Source of the DNA: Myxococcota bacterium
GTDB lineage: Bacteria; Myxococcota_A; UBA9160; SMWR01
DNA length: 64,000 nt
Direction of reading: 5' to 3'
NCBI GenBank assembly: GCA_039030075.1
Contig: JBCCEW010000017.1
Location: forward strand, 1 to 64,000
This document shows, one piece after another, positions 16,910 through 25,362 of this stretch. Both the position numbers and the translations under genes were made by a program. The first letter of the stretch is position 1. The number at the start of each line of letters is the position of its first letter. The notes beneath the pieces are model-generated. The model searched no databases. It had not been told where the DNA came from and saw only the letters and a program-made list of their open reading frames with translations.

Positions 16910-16950
16910 GTCAATTGTGTTTGACATCCTTGTCAATGCTGATTTATTAC
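16910..16950 (+). promoter_or_regulatory. Divergent promoter with overlapping MarR-type operator
   Basis: An AT-rich island between the tandem MarR gene and the BVMO. GTCAA at 16910-16914, TTGAC at 16921-16925 and GTCAA at 16932-16936 form two overlapping dyads: GTCAA-N6-TTGAC and TTGACA-TCCT-TGTCAA. TTGACA (16921-16926) reads as a -35 for the BVMO, with TATTAC at 16945-16950 as a weak -10 (18-base spacing). The mirrored TTGACA (16936-16931 on the minus strand) could serve the MarR operon. A bound repressor would block both directions. Sequence-only prediction. Confidence 0.6.
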
Positions 16951-17039
16951 GATGCGGATCGACCAGGACCGGGATCGAAGACAAGCCGGAGACCAAGCCG
17001 GCCCGGTCCTCCCTCGCCCACCCGACGGAGCCGCCTGGA

Positions 17040-18512
17040 ATGAGCGACACCCCCCACGCCCGTGACCTTCGCATCGCGATCATTGGCGCCGGCCCCGGCG
17101 GTCTGTGCATGGCGATCCGGCTGAAGCAGGCCGGCTTTCGCCAGATCGTGTTGCTCGAGAAGGGCGACGGCGTCGGGGGGACGTGGCACCACAACCGCTA
17201 TCCGGGCTGCGCCTGCGACATCCCCTCGGCCCTCTACTCCTTCTCGTTCGAGATCAAGCGGGATTGGACCCGACCCTACGCGTCGCAGCCCGAGATCCTC
17301 GCGTACATGGAGCAGCTCGCGAAGAAGTACGAGCTGATGCCGCACTGTCGCTTCGGGTGCGAAGTGCGCCGGGCGGTCTGGGACGAACCCAACGCCTCCT
17401 GGACACTCGAGCTCGACTCCGGGGATCGCGTCGAAGCCGACGCGGTGGTGAGCGCCGTCGGGATGTTCAACGAACTGGCCGACCCCGAGATCCCCGGCCT
17501 GGCCGATTTCGCCGGCACGCGTTTCCACTCGGCACGCTGGAACTGGGATCACGACCTCCGCGGCAAGCGGGTGGGCGTGATCGGGAGCGCCGCCAGTGCC
17601 GTGCAGTTCGTGCCGGAGATCGTGCAGGACGCGGAGCAGGTGATCCTCTTCCAGCGCACGGCGAACTGGGTGATGCCGAAGCTCGACGATCCGTACACCG
17701 ACGAGCAGATCGCCTACTTCCAGAACGATCCGAACGCGGCTCTCGCGGTACGCCAGGAGATCTACGACCAGGTCGACGGGGGCATGACCTTCAGCGACCC
17801 CGAGGCCCTGGCCCAGATGGAAGCCGCGTCGCTGGAGCAGCTCGCACAGGTCGAGGATCCGGAGCTGCGCGCGAAGCTCACCCCCGAGCACCCGCTCGGC
17901 TGCAAGCGACCGCTGATCGCCAACAACTTCTACCCCGCCTTCAACCGACCCAACCTCACTTTGGTCACCGACCCGATCGATCACATCGAGCGCGACGCCA
18001 TCGTCACCCGGGACGGCGAGCGCAGATCGATCGACACCCTGATCCTCGCGACCGGCTTCTCGGCGACGAAGTACCTGTCCGCGATCGATGTCCGCGGGCG
18101 CGATGCCCAATCGATCGACGCCGCCTGGTCCGACGGCGCACAGGCCTACCTCGGCATCACCACCTCGGGCTTCCCGAACCTCTTCATGCTCTACGGCCCC
18201 AACACGAACAACGGGTCGATCCTGACCATGATCGAGTCTCAGGTGGAATACACCCTGTCGCACATCGAACGGTTGGCGCGGGAAGATCTCGCGTGGATGG
18301 ACGTCCGCCCCGAGCCGATGGCCCGCTACAACGCCGAGGTTCAGGAAGCGATCGACAACGTCCGCGTCTGGCAGGCCGACTGCAACGGCTACTACCGCAC
18401 ACCCGGCGGCCGCGTCGTCACCCAGTGGCCGTACTCGATGAGCGAATTCGAGCGCCGCACCCAGGCGCCCGACGACGAGGTGTACGAGGTCGAAGCCCGC
18501 ACCCGCGGCTAG
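17040..18512 (+). CDS. Baeyer-Villiger-type flavin monooxygenase
   Basis: 490-residue FAD/NADPH monooxygenase. GAGPGG (16-21) binds FAD, GGTWHHNRYPG follows at about 47-57, the BVMO fingerprint reads FAGTRFHSARWN (FxGxxxHxxxW, with Asn instead of Pro/Asp after Trp), and the second nucleotide-binding motif is GSAASA rather than the usual GxGxxG. The C-terminal ATGFSA and GFPNLFMLYGPNTN are typical of cyclohexanone- and steroid-type BVMOs. It is transcribed away from the tandem MarR regulator, so it is probably the enzyme controlled by that regulator, acting with the P450/hydroxylase operon. The start ATG precedes SDTPHARDLRIAIIG; upstream in-frame codons overlap the promoter. Confidence 0.92.
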   Translation: MSDTPHARDLRIAIIGAGPGGLCMAIRLKQAGFRQIVLLEKGDGVGGTWHHNRYPGCACDIPSALYSFSFEIKRDWTRPYASQPEILAYMEQLAKKYELMPHCRFGCEVRRAVWDEPNASWTLELDSGDRVEADAVVSAVGMFNELADPEIPGLADFAGTRFHSARWNWDHDLRGKRVGVIGSAASAVQFVPEIVQDAEQVILFQRTANWVMPKLDDPYTDEQIAYFQNDPNAALAVRQEIYDQVDGGMTFSDPEALAQMEAASLEQLAQVEDPELRAKLTPEHPLGCKRPLIANNFYPAFNRPNLTLVTDPIDHIERDAIVTRDGERRSIDTLILATGFSATKYLSAIDVRGRDAQSIDAAWSDGAQAYLGITTSGFPNLFMLYGPNTNNGSILTMIESQVEYTLSHIERLAREDLAWMDVRPEPMARYNAEVQEAIDNVRVWQADCNGYYRTPGGRVVTQWPYSMSEFERRTQAPDDEVYEVEARTRG

Positions 18513-18521
18513 TGTGGGCGC

Positions 18522-18974
18522 ATGCTCGACCCGACTGCCGTGCTGCTCGTCCACGCGGGCGCCACCTGGTTCATGACGGGGCTCATCTGGTTCGTCCAGG
18601 TCGTCCACTACCCGCTCTTCGGACGCGTCGCTGAGGACGGGTTCGTGGCCTACGAGAACGCCCACACCCGCCTCACGACCTGGGTGGTGGGCCCGCCCAT
18701 GCTGCTCGAGGTGGGCACCCTCGCCTGGCTCTCGTGGACGCCGACCCCCGCCGCCGGAGGGCTCGCGCTCGGGGTCGGCGCGGCGCTGCTCGCACTGATC
18801 TGGATCTCGACGGCTCTCCTGCAGGTACCCCGCCACCAGGAGCTCTCGACCGGGTTCGACGGCCGCGCGCATCGTCGGCTGGTCACGAGCAACTGGGTGC
18901 GAACGGTCGCCTGGAGCCTGCGGGCCGCGCTGGTGCTGTGGATGGTCGCGGCAGAAATCGGCGTGGGGCGTTAG
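18522..18974 (+). CDS. Conserved four-helix membrane protein (DUF1772-like)
   Basis: 150-residue protein with four hydrophobic segments (about 7-25, 55-72, 80-100, 128-147). WFVQVVHYPLF (23-33) and QVPRHQELSTGF (about 104-115) resemble the conserved polar positions of DUF1772-type proteins, but I assign this only loosely. It begins 9 bp after the BVMO stop on the same strand, so it is probably co-expressed. Its TAG overlaps the TAA of the convergent peptidase gene by 4 bp. No catalytic function can be stated. Confidence 0.7.
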   Translation: MLDPTAVLLVHAGATWFMTGLIWFVQVVHYPLFGRVAEDGFVAYENAHTRLTTWVVGPPMLLEVGTLAWLSWTPTPAAGGLALGVGAALLALIWISTALLQVPRHQELSTGFDGRAHRRLVTSNWVRTVAWSLRAALVLWMVAAEIGVGR

Positions 18975-19735
18975 CCGTCGCCGCGGTTCGCGGCCTCGCC
19001 TCCGACCTCGCCATCGGCGAGGGAGAATCCGTAGAAGCGCCCGAGCTCCTCGTAGAGGTCCGGCGCACGCTTGCGCAGGAGCTCGGGGCGCTCGAAGAAC
19101 ATCTCGGTCGCCACGGCGAAGAACTCGGCTTCGTTCGTCGCCGCGTAGGTCCGCAGCAGGGTGCGTCGTTTCCCCGCGTTCTTGCGCAGGCGCAGGAAGT
19201 AGTGGGACAACACCTGGCCCCAGGGCGCGTAGTCGGCGCGCGCCCGTAGATGCGGCGTGCCGTTGAAGGCGCCGGACGCGCGATCGAGCACGTGAGCAAA
19301 CTCGTGGGTCGCCGTGTCATGGCCGTCCTCCGGGTTCGTGAGGCCCGCGAGCACGTCCTCCCAGGACAGCACCACCGTGTGCCACTGGCTCACTTCGCCG
19401 AGGACGACCGTGTCGCTGTCAGGGTGCCGGTAGGCCGCCGGGTAGACGACGATCTCGCGCATCCGATCGAAGGCCGCGATGTCGAGCTCAGCCACCAGGC
19501 GCACCGCAGCCGCCGAGATTACGACCCGCACCTCTTCGTCGACCTCGAACCCGCCCGCCCCCACGAACTCCTTCTCGCGCTCGAAGATCATGAGGTCGCC
19601 CTCCACCTTCGTGCGCAGTGCCTCCTGCAGCGTCGCGAAGTACGGGACCCGCTCCGCGAGGATCGGGCGCCAGTGCGCGGGAAAGGGCTCGGCGCGCACG
19701 CGCCGACGTCGCCTGCGTCGAAACCAACCGAACAT
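18971..19735 (-). CDS. mtfA: MtfA-type zinc peptidase (M90 family)
   Basis: 254-residue cytosolic metallopeptidase of the MtfA/M90 family (E. coli MtfA is of similar length and binds the repressor Mlc). The zinc site is HEFAH (144-148), and the downstream NEAEFFAVATEMFFE (about 198-212) supplies the third ligand region seen in this family. The N-terminus has an Arg run (RRRRRRR, 6-12). The start ATG at MFGWF lies 14 bases after the stop of the double CoA-transferase, so it may be carried as the last gene of the leftward ring-cleavage operon. A link to that pathway is not evident. Confidence 0.88.
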   Translation of the reverse strand: MFGWFRRRRRRRVRAEPFPAHWRPILAERVPYFATLQEALRTKVEGDLMIFEREKEFVGAGGFEVDEEVRVVISAAAVRLVAELDIAAFDRMREIVVYPAAYRHPDSDTVVLGEVSQWHTVVLSWEDVLAGLTNPEDGHDTATHEFAHVLDRASGAFNGTPHLRARADYAPWGQVLSHYFLRLRKNAGKRRTLLRTYAATNEAEFFAVATEMFFERPELLRKRAPDLYEELGRFYGFSLADGEVGGEAANRGDG

Positions 19736-19749
19736 CCAGGACCTGCCGC

Positions 19750-22212
19750 CTAGGAGAGCGCGCCGGTGGCCGCGATGTCGGCAATCTCCTCGTCGCTGTA
19801 GCCGAGGACGTCGCGCATGATCTCGAAGGTGTGCTCCCCGATCAGCGGGCCGGCCCGCCACGGCCGCGAAGGCATGTCGGAGAAGCGGGTGACGGCGCCG
19901 TCGAAGGTGCTGCGCCCGATTCCACCGTGGTCGAGCTCGATGAAGAACTCGCGCGACACCAGCTGGGGATCTCCGTGGAAGTCGGTCGCGCGGAGCACTG
20001 GGTAGGCCGGTACGCCGCTCTCGCGCAGCTGCTCGGCGGCCGCGAACCCATCGCGCTCGCTGCACCACGCCACGAGCGCCGCTTCGATCTTCTCGCGCAG
20101 CGCCTGGCGCGCGGACAGGGCGTCGAGGTCGGCGCCGCCCAGCCCGGCGAGGGCCGGCACCTCGGCCACCAGGGCGCGCCACTGCTCGGGGGTGCGCACT
20201 TCGATCGCGACGAAGCGCTCGGACTCGCGCGTTCGGTACACGCCATGGGGACAGCCCCAGCTCGAGTCGAGGCCCGCACGATCGATCACGGCACCCGATC
20301 GCTGGTAGTCCAGCAGCATCGGCCCGAGGTAGTGGATCGAGCACTCGATCTGGGAGAGGTCGATCAGCTGTCCCTCGCCGGTGCGATCGCGGTGGTAGAG
20401 CGCCGAGCACAGCGCGGCGAGCGCGTAGCGCGGCGAGATGAAGTCGGTGTAGGCGCCCCAGGGCGCCGTCGGTTTCCGGTCGGGCCAGCCGGTGATCCCC
20501 GCGAAACCGCCGAGCGCAGCGCCGTGGATGCCGAAGCCCGTGTGCTTGCGCTCGGGGCCCGTCTGTCCGCGCATGCAGGTGTAGAGCATCACCAGGTCGG
20601 GTTTCTTGGCGCGCAGCGTCTCATAGTCGAGCTTCAGCCGTTCGGCGGTACCGGGCGTGAAATTCTCGATCACCACGTCGGCCCATTCGACCATGCGGTG
20701 CGCGACCTCGAGACCGCGCTCGGTGGTGAAATCGAGGGCGATGCCGCGCTTCGACTGGTTCATGTTCGCGGCGGTGTGGCCGGTCGTGACCCCCGGATCG
20801 CCGACCCAGGGCGGCAAGAAGCGCAGCGTGTCCACGCGCTTCTCGGTCTCGACGCGCAGGACGGTGGCGCCCAGGTTTGCCAGGTCCTTCGTGATCAGGG
20901 GGCCCGCCGCGATCCAGGAGAAGTCGGCGACCTTGAGACCCTCGAAGATCTGCGCGCGCGGCGCGGGCGCCGAGACGTGCACCGGATCCGGCCGACGCTC
21001 GGTCGACGCGGCGAGCTCCTGATCGGCGCCGAGCGTCGGAGCCGGGCGCTCGTACGCGATCGGGGTCTTCGACAGCCGCGCGAAGGGCCCGGGCACCCGG
21101 ACGTCGCCCTGCTCTACCCAGAAGTCCCGCGCAGCGAGCTGGGCATCGGCGAGCAGGTCGGGCGCCAGATTGACCGGCGCGATCAACCACTTCTGCGCCA
21201 CCGCCTGCTCGTGGATCTCGCCCTTCGTCATGGTGCGCAGGTGCGCCAGGAACTGTTCGACACCGCGCTTCGCCGTCTCGAGTTCGAGGGTCCCCTCCTG
21301 GAGCTGCTGGATCCAGGTGAGCCAGTCGATCTCCATCAGATCCGCGTCGAGGGCCCCCTGCTCCCCGATCCACTGCATCGCCGCGTTGAACCCGAACGCG
21401 CCCTGCGCGCCGAGCACGAGCACCATCACGACGTAGCCGTCCTTGCACGGTTCGACCGACGGCAGGGTCAAGCCGGGCACGATCGGCATGCCCCCGGTAC
21501 GCGTAGCGCGTTCGTCGCCGAACCCCGGCGGGTTCTGCCCCAGCGCCGCAAAGTCGGTTACGTACATCAGGGTCCACAGCACGGCCGCCTGGATCGACGT
21601 GTCGAGATGCTGGCCCTGGCCGGTGCGACTGCGGGCGTAGAGCGCCATGGTGACGTCGGCCGCGGCCTGCACAGCGCCGAGGTGCGCAGTTTCCGGGACC
21701 CCGACGGGCAAGGGCACGCGATCGCCGTCGCCCTGTTGGTTCAGGAGCCCGCCCGCCGCCGCGAGCGTGAGGTCGGTGGCGGGGTGCGTCGCGTACGGTC
21801 CCGTCTGGCCGAAGGGGGTCACCGACACGTAGAGCAGCGCCTCGTTCCGCTGGCGCAGGGAAGCTTCGTCCAGGCCGTATCGCGCCAGGGCGCCCGGCGT
21901 GAAGGACTCGAGGAAGACATCGGCCGTATCGACGAGTGCCAGCAGCGACGCGCGATCGTCCGCATCGTCGAGATCGAGCACGACGCTGCGCTTGCCGAGA
22001 CCGAAGTGCTTCCAGAAGAGGGAGGCCTCCGGGTCGGAGCTCGGATCCGTGCTCCCGCCGTCCGCGAAGGGCGGAGCGAAACGGGCGTCGCAGCCACCGG
22101 GCGGCTCGACCTTGATCACTTCGGCGCCCAGATCGGCGAGCACGCGGCCCGTCGACTCGGCGAGAGCGGTGGTGAGGTCGAGGACCCGGATGCCTTCGAG
22201 TGCGCGAGCCAT
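19750..22212 (-). CDS. Double-domain family III CoA-transferase (CaiB/BaiF)
   Basis: 820 residues with two fused family III CoA-transferase units (about 1-390 and 410-820). Both active-site loops keep the catalytic Asp: TGQGQHLDTS (Asp204) and TGEGQLIDLS in unit 2. Each half has its own N-terminal Rossmann-type IRVLDLT / LKVADFSW strand and GLGKRSVVLD / KRGIALDF strand. It should attach CoA to a carboxylic acid intermediate by exchange with another acyl-CoA. It follows the isomerase gene by 77 bp, with AGGAG before the ATG. Unlike the fused transferase at 10807-13179, both halves look competent, and the two fusions differ enough to be separate paralogues. Confidence 0.92.
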   Translation of the reverse strand: MARALEGIRVLDLTTALAESTGRVLADLGAEVIKVEPPGGCDARFAPPFADGGSTDPSSDPEASLFWKHFGLGKRSVVLDLDDADDRASLLALVDTADVFLESFTPGALARYGLDEASLRQRNEALLYVSVTPFGQTGPYATHPATDLTLAAAGGLLNQQGDGDRVPLPVGVPETAHLGAVQAAADVTMALYARSRTGQGQHLDTSIQAAVLWTLMYVTDFAALGQNPPGFGDERATRTGGMPIVPGLTLPSVEPCKDGYVVMVLVLGAQGAFGFNAAMQWIGEQGALDADLMEIDWLTWIQQLQEGTLELETAKRGVEQFLAHLRTMTKGEIHEQAVAQKWLIAPVNLAPDLLADAQLAARDFWVEQGDVRVPGPFARLSKTPIAYERPAPTLGADQELAASTERRPDPVHVSAPAPRAQIFEGLKVADFSWIAAGPLITKDLANLGATVLRVETEKRVDTLRFLPPWVGDPGVTTGHTAANMNQSKRGIALDFTTERGLEVAHRMVEWADVVIENFTPGTAERLKLDYETLRAKKPDLVMLYTCMRGQTGPERKHTGFGIHGAALGGFAGITGWPDRKPTAPWGAYTDFISPRYALAALCSALYHRDRTGEGQLIDLSQIECSIHYLGPMLLDYQRSGAVIDRAGLDSSWGCPHGVYRTRESERFVAIEVRTPEQWRALVAEVPALAGLGGADLDALSARQALREKIEAALVAWCSERDGFAAAEQLRESGVPAYPVLRATDFHGDPQLVSREFFIELDHGGIGRSTFDGAVTRFSDMPSRPWRAGPLIGEHTFEIMRDVLGYSDEEIADIAATGALS

Positions 22213-22289
22213 GGAGTCTCCTGTGGCGGAAGTCGTCGGGACGGCGGACGTCCTCGCGCATCATACGCGGGGCGCGGGCCGAGGGAAGC

Positions 22290-22901
22290 TCAGCCTTTCG
22301 CGCGCTGGCGCAGGATCTCCTCCTCGACGTCCCGCAGGCGGTCCTTCCCGAAGAAGAGTTCATCGCCCACGAAGAAGCTCGGCGAGCCGAAGACCCCGCG
22401 CTCCACCGCCGCCGACGTGTTCTCGATCAGCTCCTGCTTCACGTCGGGATCCTGCGCACCCTCGAGCAGCTTCTCGACCGGCAGCCCGGATTCCCGCAAC
22501 GCCGCTTCGATCACCGCCGGGTCGTCCATCTTCTTGGGCTCGGCCCACATGTGACCGAACACGGCCTCGACGTAGTCCTCGAAGACGCCGAGCCGCCCCG
22601 CGGCAATCGCGCCACGCATGATCTGGAGGGTGTTCACCGGGAAGTGAGGGTTCGGCGCGAAGTCGGAGATCTCGTGGTCCCGCAGGAAGCGCCGCATCTC
22701 GAGCCCCTGGTACTCGCCCTTGTTCTTGATCCCCTGCAGCGTCACGGCCGGCGAGGCGTTGCCCGTCGCCTTGAAGACCCCACCCAGCAGCACCGGGACG
22801 TACCGGAAGCGTTCACCCGTCCGCTCTTCGACCCTCGGGATCACCCGATGACTCAGGTAGGCGTTCGGGCTGCCGAAGTCGAAATGAAACTCGATCTGCA
22901 T
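22290..22901 (-). CDS. 2-hydroxychromene-2-carboxylate isomerase-type protein (DsbA-like, GST kappa fold)
   Basis: 203-residue thioredoxin-fold protein of the HCCA isomerase/GST kappa group, which in naphthalene catabolism isomerises 2-hydroxychromene-2-carboxylate with glutathione. FDFGSPNAYL (7-16) places Ser11 exactly where NahD has its catalytic serine, replacing the CxxC of true DsbA. PVLLGGVFKATGN (about 36-48) and FGSPSFFVGDELFFGKDRL (about 171-189) are also family hallmarks. The start ATG, after GAGGAGAGC, is 11 bases from the extradiol dioxygenase stop. The pairing with a ring-cleaving dioxygenase supports an aromatic degradation role. Confidence 0.87.
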   Translation of the reverse strand: MQIEFHFDFGSPNAYLSHRVIPRVEERTGERFRYVPVLLGGVFKATGNASPAVTLQGIKNKGEYQGLEMRRFLRDHEISDFAPNPHFPVNTLQIMRGAIAAGRLGVFEDYVEAVFGHMWAEPKKMDDPAVIEAALRESGLPVEKLLEGAQDPDVKQELIENTSAAVERGVFGSPSFFVGDELFFGKDRLRDVEEEILRQRAKG

Positions 22902-22912
22902 GCTCTCCTCGA

Positions 22913-23845
22913 CTAGGTCTGGGCGCGGTTCCAGCCAGCCACGATCTCGTCCATGTCGTCGGGCGCGAAGAAGACCTCCGGCTGGACGCCGTCGCCGAAG
23001 ATCGACCAGGTGCCTTCGACACCCCAGTCTTCGATCTTCCACGCCGCATCGTCGACGATGCGATCCATGTCGGCGAAGTACTCGAAAAAGGTCCCGCTCG
23101 GATCGCGGAGGTACCAGAAGACGTTGCCCCCGATCGGGTGACGACCGGGCCCCGAGATCTGCACGTCGTCGCCGTGTTCGCGTAGATACACCGAGGCCGC
23201 GCGGGTCACCGCGTCGAAGTCGTCGTGCTCGAGGGCGTAGTGATTGAGATACGGCACCGGCCCCGGTGCGACCAGCAGATTGTGGTGGTCGGGGGAACAG
23301 CGCAGGAACGCACCGATCCCGCCGGCGACCGTATCCGAGACCCGAAAGCCCAGCCCTTCGGTGACGAGCTGAATCGTCTCGATCGGCTTCGGCGTACCGA
23401 CCACGACGTGTCCGAGCCGCCGCGGCGGGCGCGGCTTTGCTTCGACCAGCACCTCTGCGCGTTGCCCGATGCGTGCGCGCTCGCCGGGTCGGTTCACGAA
23501 GCGCTTCGGCGTCGCGGGGACGTCGTAGGGGGCGCAGGGCTCGACGACGAACTCCCAGCCATTGTGCGGATCGACCAATCGGAGCTCCCCTCCGCTGAGC
23601 CGAGACGAGAGGCCGAGCCGTTCGAGTCGCGCGGCCGCCGCGTCGAGGTCGGCTTCGCTCTCGCAGCCGACGCGCACCCTTCGCAGCTGACGGTAGGGCG
23701 CGTCGACCACGCGGATCTGGCCGGGTTGGTCCTCGGCACCCCAGGTGCCGTCGCCCCCGGTGAACCCGATCTCCTGGTAGAAGGCGTCGAGATGCGCGGG
23801 ATCGGGCGCCCCGATCTCGATTCCCAGCAGTCGATGCAACGCCAT
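22913..23845 (-). CDS. Type I extradiol ring-cleavage dioxygenase (VOC family)
   Basis: 310-residue two-domain vicinal-oxygen-chelate protein. Metal ligands are His146 (RLGHVVVG), His202 (LNHYALE) and Glu255 (FFEYFADM), nearly the same positions as in biphenyl-type 2,3-dihydroxybiphenyl dioxygenases (146, 210, 260). The N-terminal domain (1-130) is the non-catalytic repeat. It would open a catechol ring between a hydroxylated and an adjacent carbon using Fe(II) and O2. The chosen ATG (MALHRLLGIEIGAP) follows GGGGAGGGCAGAGC; the longer in-frame start is rejected because it adds basic, unmatched residues. It sits between the phosphotransferase and isomerase genes in one leftward run. Confidence 0.88.
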   Translation of the reverse strand: MALHRLLGIEIGAPDPAHLDAFYQEIGFTGGDGTWGAEDQPGQIRVVDAPYRQLRRVRVGCESEADLDAAAARLERLGLSSRLSGGELRLVDPHNGWEFVVEPCAPYDVPATPKRFVNRPGERARIGQRAEVLVEAKPRPPRRLGHVVVGTPKPIETIQLVTEGLGFRVSDTVAGGIGAFLRCSPDHHNLLVAPGPVPYLNHYALEHDDFDAVTRAASVYLREHGDDVQISGPGRHPIGGNVFWYLRDPSGTFFEYFADMDRIVDDAAWKIEDWGVEGTWSIFGDGVQPEVFFAPDDMDEIVAGWNRAQT

Positions 23846-23962
23846 GCTCTGCCCTCCCCGCGCCGCGGCGACGCCGCGTGCCGGACCTGCACACGCCCCA
23901 AGGACAGTACACGCCGGGCGGGCGTCGAGGCGAGATTTCGCGGACACGACCGCGGCGCCCGC

Positions 23963-25330
23963 CTAGTCGATCGGGGACCAGACCCGGTCCGGGTACAAGA
24001 CCGTCGACGGTGCGTGGAGCCACTCGTCGCGGTAGGCGCGACGCGCGAGGTAGGGGATCACGGCGTCGTCGGGCAAGCGCCCCTCGCGCAGCGCCTCGCA
24101 GAGCGCGCGGGTCCCGCTCTCGCGATCCGCGGGCCGGCGCCCGAGGAGCGCTCCCAGGTCGTCGCACTCGAGGGAAGCCACGCGGTCGCCGTAGCGACGC
24201 CGGCGATCGATGCAGGCCACCAGGGTCGCGGTGTCCCGGGCCCGCGAGCGCGCGAACGGGTCCGAAAGCGCCGGAGTGATGTCGTGAGAGAGGTTGTGGA
24301 GCGCCGCCTGGGCGAGCAGATCGTCGTCGCCCGAATCCTCGTCGGGGAGTTCGGGACGCTCGATCGGGATCTGCATGGCAGCCGCCAGCATCTCGGCTGT
24401 CGCGCGGTCGCCGACATAGCGGTAACAGAGGTAGGCGGCGAGGGACTCGGTGGCGTGGGCGTGATGACACACGACGTGGATCGGAATCATGCCGCGCACG
24501 TTCTGGTGGACGGCGTAGTACTGCGCCGCGAAGCGCGTGTAGGGGAATCCCGTGTGCGCAGCCCAGCGCTCGAAGAGCCCCTCGAGCCCGCCGCAGGGGT
24601 TGTAGAACTCTCGGACGCAGATGTTGCCGAGGTCCTCCATCGGATCGCCCCAGTGTCCGGTCTCCCAGTCGATGATCGCGCTGACCCGACTTCCCTGGAA
24701 CATGAAGTTCACCGGACCCGTGTCCCCCTGCACCAGCGAGACGCGCGCGACCTCCTGGGGCACGAAGCGACGCAGCCAGGCGAGCCCGTAGATCGTGAGC
24801 GGATCGTCATAGCGCGACAGGAAGCGGTCCCACTGGCCGGCGATCTCATCGACCGCGCCGAGGGCCGTCTGTTCCGGCGTCGTCGGCAAGGGCCCGAGCA
24901 CGTCGTCGAGTCCGAGCGCGGCCGGGTCGAGTGCGTGGAGCTCGGCGATCGCATCCATGAAGTCTTCGAGCACGGCGCGCTGCACGGTGGCGTCCTCGAC
25001 CGCGTCGAGATCCGCGCGTCCCGGGTCCCGTGCGAAGAGCGCCACCCGCAGCTCCGGGTTCCAGCCGTGTACGGCCGGAACCGGGATCCCGGCCCGGCCC
25101 AGTGCCTCGACGATCCGCGTCTCTCGCTCGAGGCGCCGCGGGTCCGGGCCACCGGCATCGCGTTGGATGCGCAGGAAGCCCTCGAGCGTGTCGCCGACCC
25201 CGCGTTCGACATCGACGATCCAGGCCTCGCGGCGCGCCACGTGCCGACGCAAGGTCGTGATGCGCCCGCCCCCGATGGCTTCGACCCACTGGGTGACGGC
25301 TGCGGGCAGGGTCGTGGAGGTATCGGCCAT
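23963..25330 (-). CDS. Aminoglycoside-phosphotransferase/ACAD10-like kinase-fold protein
   Basis: 455-residue protein with the APH/choline-kinase fold. The catalytic loop is VQGDTGPVNF (200-209): the base Asp203 and Asn208 are kept, but the usual His two residues before Asp is Gln201. Metal-binding Asp221 lies in IIDWETGHWGDP. The C-terminal extension (about 310-455) has no clear match. Relatives near acyl-CoA genes (ACAD10-like) phosphorylate hydroxy-acids or hydroxyacyl-CoA, so a role in activating a hydroxylated intermediate is plausible inference. It starts 32 bp after the hydroxylase stop in the leftward operon. Confidence 0.8.
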   Translation of the reverse strand: MADTSTTLPAAVTQWVEAIGGGRITTLRRHVARREAWIVDVERGVGDTLEGFLRIQRDAGGPDPRRLERETRIVEALGRAGIPVPAVHGWNPELRVALFARDPGRADLDAVEDATVQRAVLEDFMDAIAELHALDPAALGLDDVLGPLPTTPEQTALGAVDEIAGQWDRFLSRYDDPLTIYGLAWLRRFVPQEVARVSLVQGDTGPVNFMFQGSRVSAIIDWETGHWGDPMEDLGNICVREFYNPCGGLEGLFERWAAHTGFPYTRFAAQYYAVHQNVRGMIPIHVVCHHAHATESLAAYLCYRYVGDRATAEMLAAAMQIPIERPELPDEDSGDDDLLAQAALHNLSHDITPALSDPFARSRARDTATLVACIDRRRRYGDRVASLECDDLGALLGRRPADRESGTRALCEALREGRLPDDAVIPYLARRAYRDEWLHAPSTVLYPDRVWSPID

Positions 25331-25362
25331 GGGAGCTCCGGGGTGCGGGGAACCCCTGGGAG

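Noticed and set aside
19618-22554. A 978-codon plus-strand frame opposite the second fused CoA-transferase.
   Set aside because: Antisense to a well-supported gene; composition typical of complementary-frame noise.
22290-24470. Isomerase as the end of a 726-residue protein.
   Set aside because: The N-terminal part is the dioxygenase and kinase genes in a wrong frame; MQIEFHFDF has its own ribosome-binding site.
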